Assembly: GCA_025594325.1 (NCBI GenBank)
Contig: JANHCV010000012.1
Coordinates: 186,001 to 250,000 of the forward strand
Reading direction: 5' to 3'
Length of the DNA: 64,000 nucleotides
From: Blastocladiella emersonii ATCC 22665
Lineage: Eukaryota; Blastocladiomycota; Blastocladiomycetes; Blastocladiales; Blastocladiaceae
Shown here one piece after another: positions 57,678 through 64,000 of the stretch (position 1 is the first letter of the stretch; each line of letters begins with the position of its first letter). Both the position numbers and the translations under genes were made by a program. The notes under the pieces are model-generated. The model saw only the letters and a list, made by a program, of their open reading frames with translations, did no database searches and had not been told where the DNA came from.

Positions 57678-59567
57678 TCACATCGCACCGCCACCCGCGG
57701 CCTCCGCCGCCGCCTGCGCCGCCGCCGCCGCGCGCGCCTTAGCCTCACGCTTCGCGAGCGTAGTGAAGTACTGCTTGTCCGGCGGGAGCCACTGCGCGTC
57801 GATAAAGTAATCGTAGAGCCGCGTCGTCTTGTTGACGTCGATCCGGACCAGCTTGCGGGCGCCGCGCCGCGTGAGCCGGCCCTGCGTCGCGTACGCCGCC
57901 ATCAGGTTGTCCTTGATGGCCAGGAACGCGCGCGGCATGATGCGCAGCTCGCTGCACAGCGCCTGCTCGCGCTCCGTCAGAAGGTTCACGCCCTCGGCTT
58001 CCGAGATGTTGAGCGGGTTCGCCACGCGCCGGATGCGCGGCGCCGGCGCCGCGGAGGCGGATTCGCCGCCGCTCGTGGTGCCGCCGGGGGTCGGCGCGGC
58101 GGACGACGTCGCGCCCGACGCGGGCGGCGGGGTCGTCGAGCGGCCGTACCCGGCGGCGCGGCTCGAGCCCGCGGCAGCCGCGGCGGCGGCGGCGCCGCCC
58201 GTGAGCGAGGCCGTCGACCCGCGCCGGCTCGGCGGGTTGCTCCCGCTGCCAAACCCGAGCGGGAGGCGCGAGGAGGGCTGCGGGACAAACGGCTGCAGCG
58301 GGGGCGGCGGCGGGAGGACGGGCAGGCTCGACTTGGAGTTGGTGCGCAGGGCGCGCTCGCGCTCGAACTGGAACGCCTGGTTGTACGTGCACACGCCGTT
58401 GCGCCGGTACTCTTGCAGCCGCTCGATGCGGTTGCGGAGCTGTGACTCGACTACACGGTGCGGGATCGGTCAGCGTGAGGCGGGATCGGTCAGCGTGAGG
58501 CGGGATCCGGACAGGGCGAGCGAGAAACGTACTGAGCAGGCCCTCGATGAGGGCGGCAAAGTCGTCGGGGGTCATGAGACGGCTGAAGGCCTTGTACTGG
58601 GCGATGAGGGCCTTTTCCTCGGGCGACTTTTTCCGCTCGTCGGCCGTGACCTGGCGGTATTCTTGCAGGCCGCGGTCGAAGATGAACTTTTTGCGCTCGT
58701 ACTTGCGGTCGAGCTTGTCGTTGTAGATGTCCATGATCATGACCTTGAAGTCTACAATGGGGCGTGAGTATCAGCCGATCGTCGCGCGGGCGGGTTCCGA
58801 GTGAGGAAGGGAGCGTACCGACGTCCTCCTTGGAATCCGTCTCCTCGAAGGTGAGCTCGCGCACGCACACCTCGTCAATCTCGTTGCCGTACTCGGTCTC
58901 GAACTCGCCGCGGCCCGGCATGTACCCGGCCACGTCGTGGTTGCACGGCTGCGACGTGAGCGGCTTGACCTTTTTCGTCGGCTCGGCGCCGGGGAGCGAT
59001 GCTACACACGCGCGCGGGGGGGTAAGCGGGGTGTGCGAGAGGAGAGCGGGTGAAGAGTGAAGCGTACAAGTCTCGACGGGCGCAGGCCGCTTGCGGGGGA
59101 TCGGCTCGGCGGGGAACGTGATCGACATGTCCTGTACCCAGAAAACGCATGTCAGCTATCGCCGCAAACCAGCTCCCAAAGGGCGAGCGTACCGGGATCG
59201 GCCACGTCGGCGCATTGACAAACACCGTGTAATAGTGCTCCTCGACAGCATTCGCGGTCTTGGTCCCGATATGGTCGGCAACATCGGCCCAGTTCCCCAT
59301 GCCATACTTTTCGAGTCCCTCCATCATCAGCAGCTCCTCCTCGGCGCCCCACGCGTCGTCAAAGACCGGGAAACTCAGCGTGTCCTTGACGCGGTACGGG
59401 TGGTCGTTCTTGTGGGTCGACACCTCGACGCCCGCGGCGAAACACTCGACGCACAGGTCAAAGTCCTCGCACACGGCGCACGCGACCCGCGCTATGTCCG
59501 ACACGTCCTTGCGGCACGCGTCGCAGTGGTACCGCACGCCCACCTTTTTGCGGTGCGTCACGGTCAT
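57678..59567 (-). CDS. ADA2: Transcriptional adaptor ADA2 (SAGA complex)
   Basis: Five exons: 59567-59193, 59131-59068, 59001-58819, 58751-58533, 58450-57678; introns 61, 66, 67 and 82 bp; 537 residues. Residues 10-60 are a ZZ zinc finger (YHCDACRKDVSDIARVACAV, CEDFDLCVECF). Residues 65-120 are a SANT/Myb domain (WGAEEELLMMEGLEKYGMGN). The middle holds the ADA2-specific helices (FETEYGNEIDEVCVRELTFE, DIYNDKLDRKYERKKF). After a Ser/Ala/Pro linker, residues 450-530 are a SWIRM domain (LLTEREQALCSELRIMPRAF). ADA2 links the GCN5 acetyltransferase to SAGA in the nucleus. The 82-bp intron contains a tandem duplication (GGCGGGATCGGTCAGCGTGA). Confidence 0.95.
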
Positions 59568-59886
59568 GGTCGGTTTGGGGTTGGTGTTGCAGGGAGTTGA
59601 GGCCGGATCGGGCGATTAAGATTGCATTGCAGTGTGGTGCGTGCGGGGAGAGAGAACCGCGCGCGGCCGATCGCGCTTGGAAAAAGCGGCCGCGCGGCGC
59701 CGCACGTCTCAGCCACCTCACGTGCGCCGTGCATCCGTGTCCGCGACCGCGATCCCTCGAGCGACGTGCGGTGTCCAAGCGAGAAATCTTACATGTATGC
59801 TACAGAGTGATGCTTAGTGCGACGAGAGCAAGGATCCGAGAGCAACCATACATGTATGCTACAGAGAAACCACTAATCCCACCCTC
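59568..59886. other. Short region between LSH 3' end and ADA2 start
   Basis: Contains two copies of ACATGTATGCTACAGAG (about 59791 and 59850), near the LSH 3' end. No gene. Confidence 0.5.
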
Positions 59887-62625
59887 TCACGCGTCCTCAA
59901 ACTTGGCGCGCATCGCGAGCAGCGCGGCGAGGCGCTCCTCGGAGATGGCGTCCTGGCCGGGCTCGAGCACCTGGATCGACTCGCCGTCCACCTCCTGCAG
60001 CAGCTGTTCGAGGATCGCGTTGAACTCGGCCGCCTGCTCCTTGCCGTCGCCGTCCTCCTCGGTGTCAGCGACCGCTGCGGCCGTCGTGGGCGCGCTGCTG
60101 CTGCTGGCCGCGGCGGCATCTGGCTCCGAGCTCGACCCAAGCCCCGTCTTGTCGTTGAGCTTGCCCTGGCCAATGACCATCTTCTCGAGCTGGCGCTTGG
60201 ACTGGGCGCGCTCGTAGACCATCTGCTCAAACTCGGAGATGAACCGGAACACTGTCACTGGGCGATCCTGTCCCATGCGGTGGGCGCGATCCATGGCCTG
60301 GAGGTCGACGGCGGGGTTGTCGGACGAGTCGAGGAGGACCACCGTGTCGGCGGCGACCAGGTTGAGCCCGAGCCCACCGGCCTTGGTGCTGAGCAGGAAC
60401 AGCTTGCACTCGGGGTCGTTGTGGAACTTGGCAATCGCCGCCTTGCGCTCCTCGTGGCCGACAGACCCGTCGAGCCGCGCGTGGCCCCACCCCTTGGACT
60501 CGAGGTAGTACTGGACAATGGTCAGGAACGTCGTGTACTGCGAGAACAGGAGCACCTTGTGCTTCTGGTCGGCCTCGTCGACGAGCAGCGCGCGCAGGAT
60601 CTGGTCCAGCAGCATCATCTTGCCCGACCGCGCCACGAGCGAGGCCTCGGGCTCGTAGTCAATTGGGTACTCGGGGTGCGGGAACAGGAACGGGTGGCAC
60701 GACAGACGCCGCACCGCCATGTACTTGTGGCGCAGCCCGACGCTCAGCTCGCGCGTCCGCGGCACGCGCACGTCGAGCGCCTCGAACTTGGCCGTCAGGT
60801 ACTCGACCAGCGTGTTCTCGCGCACCGCCGTGAACAGGTCGCGCTGCTCGCGCGTCAGCGGCGCCGTCACCACCAGCTCCTTTTTCGGCGGGAGGTTCAG
60901 GTTCACGTCCGCCTTGACGCGGCGAAGCATGAAGGGGCCCAGGATCTGGTGCATCTTGGTCACAAGCTGATTCGTCAGCTGCAGGTTCAGGATCTTGTCG
61001 CGGTTCAGCTTGGTGCCCTCGAGCTCAAAGTCGAACCACCCGAGGAACGAGTCTACATGCGATCAGGTCGAGCATGAGTGTTAGTCGCGAGCCGCATGAC
61101 GAGTCTGACCCCAAAGACACGCACCGACGTCGTCAAAGATCATGGGCATGACAAAGTTGAGCAGCGACCAGAGCTCCGACAGCCGGTTCTGCAGCGGGGT
61201 GCCCGTGAGCAGGTACCGGGTCTCGGTCGTCATGAGGCGCAGGTTGCGGATCAGCAGGCAGTTGGTGTTCTTGAGGCGGTGGCCCTCGTCGATGACGGCG
61301 GTCATGAACTTCATGGACCGGAAGAAGCCGGTGTCGGACGGCATGTTGAGCATCTCGTAGCTGGTGAGGATCACGGGCAGCTGGAGGTGCGCCTCCTTGT
61401 TGCGGCGGCGCGCCGCGGGCCCGCACTTGCTGACAATGGCCTTGATGCGCTTCTGCAGGACCAGCCGCTCCTCCTTGAGCCCGTGGTACAGCACGACGGG
61501 GACCGACGGCGCGAACCGGGCAAACTCGGACTCCCAGTTGGCCAGCGTCGACAGCGGCACGACGACGAGTGACATGCCCCACAGGTCGACGGTTGCGCGC
61601 ACGCGGCACAGGAACGCGATCGTCTGCACCGTCTTGCCCAGCCCCATCTCGTCGGCCAGGATCCCGTTCAGCCCGTTGTCGAACAGCGTGTACAGCCACT
61701 CGACGCCGTCCTCCTGGTACGGCTTGAGCGTCCCCGTGAACATGCGCGCGTACCGGTCCGCCGCCGCGGCTTCCGCCGACAGCTTGGCCTCGGCCGGGTC
61801 CAGCGGCTCGGCGTCTGCGGGCTCGACCGCTTCGTCGGCCTCCTCCTCCTCGAGCTCCACCGCCTTGATCGTCGGCTTGCGCTGGCGCGTCGACCGGCGG
61901 CGCCCGGCCGTCTCCGTCGCCGCCGCCGCCTCGGTGCCATTCTCGGTCCGCGCCGCGGGCGCGACATCGGGAGCAGCGGCAGCAGCCGGCTCGGCCTTGC
62001 GCGCGCGCGTCGAGCGGCGGATCCCGGCGCCCTCCGTGTCGGCCGCAGCCTCGGCCATCACGGCATCTGCATCGCCGCCCGTGCCCGCGGCCTTGCGCCC
62101 GCGCTTACGCGGAGCCGCCGCGCCGCCCGTCGCCGGGTCCTCGGCCTTGCGCTTGCGCGCGGTCGTGTCCTTCTTGTTGATGCGGGTGCGCGCCTGGCTC
62201 AGCATCTCCGAGATGCGGCCCGCTAGCGTGCCCGTCTTGTCAAGCAGCTTCTCGAGCGCGTCGAGCCGGCGCAGGCCCTCGTTCTGGTCGGCTTCGAGTT
62301 TGAGGCGGGCTTCCTCCTGTTGATGGGGTGATGGCGTGGGTGAGTGGATGCGGGTTTTAGGGATCAGAGCGGCGAAGGAAGGGTGAACGTACGCGAAGGC
62401 GCGCGGCCTCGGCCTCCTCGGCCTGCTCGACCTCGGCGGCCGCCTTGGCGTCGGCCTCGTCAAAGGTCAGCGGGACCTCAACGACCAGCTGCGAGGTCGT
62501 CTACACGGGGTCGGAGCGGGTCAGGGTCCTGAGCATGGAGCATGACGATGACGGCGGCCGGTAGTGCATACATCCTCGAGCTCCACGTCGGGACGCGGGT
62601 GGTCCAGTTTGCCTGTCATGGTCAT
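59887..62625 (-). CDS. LSH/HELLS/IRC5-type SNF2 chromatin remodeller
   Basis: Four exons: 62625-62572, 62500-62393, 62316-61125, 61052-59887; introns 71, 76 and 72 bp; 839 residues, the same size as animal HELLS. Residues 40-110 are a coiled coil; 110-215 are basic, Ala-rich and disordered. The DEAD-like domain starts at KPYQEDGVEWLYTLF near 250: Walker A DEMGLGKT near 275, the VIDEGHRLKN box (DEGH, characteristic of the LSH branch) near 400, and LLTGTPLQNR. The helicase C domain is in the last exon: VLLFSQYTTFLTIV, STKAGGLGLNLVAADTV and QAMDRAHRMGQDRPV (motif VI). LSH proteins slide nucleosomes and support DNA methylation or genome stability. The acidic tail is Ser/Ala-rich. Confidence 0.93.
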
Positions 62626-62896
62626 GGTTGGCGATCCGTGCAAGGAGACGGTGTATCGACGACGCAGACGAAGACGAAGACGAAGACGAAATGCGGACGT
62701 GAGTTTCAAAAAGCGCATAGCACCGGGTCACGCTGGGTCAGCTGACGCAAACGCACCGCGGGCCGCGCCACGCGACGGTCGCGTTCCATCGCCATCGCCG
62801 TCGCAGCGTCCAATCGCAGCAGCGGCATCACCACGAAGCATACCCCCGCCGACTCTCCATGAAACTTGCCCGCTAGAGCGGCCCCACGTCATCAAA
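62626..62896. promoter_or_regulatory. Bidirectional promoter between LSH and the LRR gene
   Basis: 271 bp between divergent ATGs (62625 minus, 62897 plus). It holds a GACGAA trinucleotide-like run (about 62660-62690) and a CT-rich stretch before the plus-strand ATG. Inferred from position. Confidence 0.45.
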
Positions 62897-64000
62897 ATGG
62901 TCAAGCTCACGCCGCTGTTCGTCTCGGAGCACGCCGCGCAGCACCTGCAGGAGATCACCAAGCTCGAACTGAACGGCAAGGAGATTGACGCGATCGAGGA
63001 CATCAGCGCGCTCGTGAACCTGCGCGTGCTCGAGCTCGAGGACAACCGGCTCGACAACGACGCGCTCGAGGGTCTGTCGCACAACGCGGCGCTGACCAAA
63101 CTCAACCTCAAGAAGAACGCGCTCGAGTCCTTCGCCGGGCTCGACAAGCTGCACAAGCTGATTGCCCTCAAGGTGCCGCACAACGCCATCACGCGGTTCA
63201 GCACCCACCTGCTGTCGCTCAAGCACCTCAAGGCGCTCGTCGCCAACGACAACCAGATTGCGCGCATCGAGAACCTCGGCCACTGCACCGAGCTCGAGAC
63301 GCTCGTCATTGCCGGGAACAAGATCTCGGAGCTCAAGAACCTCGCTGCCCTCAAGCAGCTCAAGGCGCTCAACGCCGGCCACAACCCGATCCGCGAGATC
63401 CCGGACCTGCGCGTGCACGAGCACCTCGAGCAGCTGCGCCTCAACAGCTGCAAGCTGACCTCGGTCCCAGACACGATCCGGTACAACCCGGCGCTCAAGA
63501 TCGTCGACCTCGGCAACAACCTCATCACCAGCTACTCGGAAATCGTCAACCTCGCCGCCCTGCCCAACCTCATCAACCTCACCCTCAAGGGCAACCCGCT
63601 GTGCAACGAGCCCGACTACGAGACCCGCATCAAGGCCCTGTTCCCGACCCTCCGCATCCTCGACAACAAGCGCTTCGATCCGAAATACCTCAGCATCAAG
63701 CAGAAGCGCGCCGGGTACAAGATGAAGCAGGCCATCAAGAAGACGGGCGTCAAGCCCGCCAAGCGCCACCGCCGCGGCGACCGTGACGCAGGGTCCGCCT
63801 CCGACACGGGCGCGACCAGCGACACTGGTGCCGCGCCCGCTCGTGGCGGCGACGACGAGGACGCTATGGACGTGGACGGCGACGCGCCCAAGCCTGCCAC
63901 CGCCGTCGACCGCGCGCCCAAGCCCCCGCGCTGCCCGCGGTCCGATGTCGACAACGGCGACGAGTCGGCCGCGTCCGCCGGCGCCGCGTCGTCGGACCCC
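62897..64000 (+). CDS. SDS22-like leucine-rich repeat protein, 3' end outside window
   Basis: 368 codons are visible and the frame is still open at the edge. Residues 20-235 are about ten 22-residue SDS22-class leucine-rich repeats (LRVLELEDNRL, LTKLNLKKNAL, LETLVIAGNKI, LKIVDLGNNLI). An LRR cap follows (LTLKGNPLCNEPDYETRIKA, FPTLRILDNKRF). Residues 265-368 are first basic (KRHRRGDRD), then acidic and Ala/Ser-rich, probably nuclear. SDS22-class repeats usually bind PP1 or other regulators. The exact ortholog is not determined. Confidence 0.8.
   Translation, partial: MVKLTPLFVSEHAAQHLQEITKLELNGKEIDAIEDISALVNLRVLELEDNRLDNDALEGLSHNAALTKLNLKKNALESFAGLDKLHKLIALKVPHNAITRFSTHLLSLKHLKALVANDNQIARIENLGHCTELETLVIAGNKISELKNLAALKQLKALNAGHNPIREIPDLRVHEHLEQLRLNSCKLTSVPDTIRYNPALKIVDLGNNLITSYSEIVNLAALPNLINLTLKGNPLCNEPDYETRIKALFPTLRILDNKRFDPKYLSIKQKRAGYKMKQAIKKTGVKPAKRHRRGDRDAGSASDTGATSDTGAAPARGGDDEDAMDVDGDAPKPATAVDRAPKPPRCPRSDVDNGDESAASAGAASSDP

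Overview
Organism. The window reads as nuclear DNA of a GC-rich eukaryote with compact genes. Introns are 57-82 bp, most with GTAC donors and TAG or CAG acceptors. The conserved host genes are two UBC9-type SUMO E2 paralogs, ADA2, an LSH/HELLS-type SNF2 remodeller, INSIG, an ALKBH1-type dioxygenase and a VMA12-type V-ATPase assembly factor. Together with paralogous proteins that join a degenerate ankyrin-like N-terminus to leucine-rich repeats, and a DUF4470-type protein, this fits a zoosporic early-diverging fungus. Blastocladiomycota is my best guess. The phylum is inferred, not proven.

Layout. 1-14 kb: a broken F-box-like gene, a 1.44-kb terminal-inverted-repeat element, a lone Gag-like ORF, a broken and an intact LRR gene, and a compact host block (small secreted protein, VMA12-like, a proline-rich unknown, ALKBH1-like). 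14-38 kb: a nest of mobile DNA. It holds a LINE RNase H remnant, then a complete 16.1-kb Polinton-like viral element (16248-32359) with 0.75-kb terminal inverted repeats and a 5-bp target duplication (CATGT), then, 56 bp further on, a 5.36-kb chromodomain Ty3/gypsy retrotransposon (32416-37776) with 216-bp LTRs and its own 5-bp duplication (GCGGC). 38-43 kb: a DUF4470-type gene and a decayed copy of it. 43-54.7 kb: UBC9 copy 1, three damaged copies of an LRR gene (one split by a 3.46-kb transposon with CACAGTG ends), an uncharacterised protein and UBC9 copy 2. 54.7-64 kb: a healthy host block with INSIG, a histidine-rich secreted repeat protein, ADA2, LSH and an SDS22-like LRR protein.

The viral element is the main discovery. 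It carries a double-jelly-roll-type major capsid protein, a penton-like minor capsid protein, a HerA/FtsK packaging ATPase, a fibre with tandem repeats and a C1q-like head, a DDE (rve) integrase, a second, tyrosine-recombinase-like protein, several small proteins, and a primase plus herpes-origin-binding-like SF2 helicase. I see no protein-primed DNA polymerase B and no adenain-type protease. All capsid and integration genes are open, but the primase-helicase is broken by at least six lesions. Nearly all its genes start just after a shared T-rich/TACAGTAA-like motif, which looks like an element-specific promoter.

Many multicopy genes here (LRR family, LINE, viral helicase) contain in-frame stops or small indels, while single-copy host genes are intact. 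All three stop codons end intact genes, so this is decay (or, less likely, assembly error), not a variant code.
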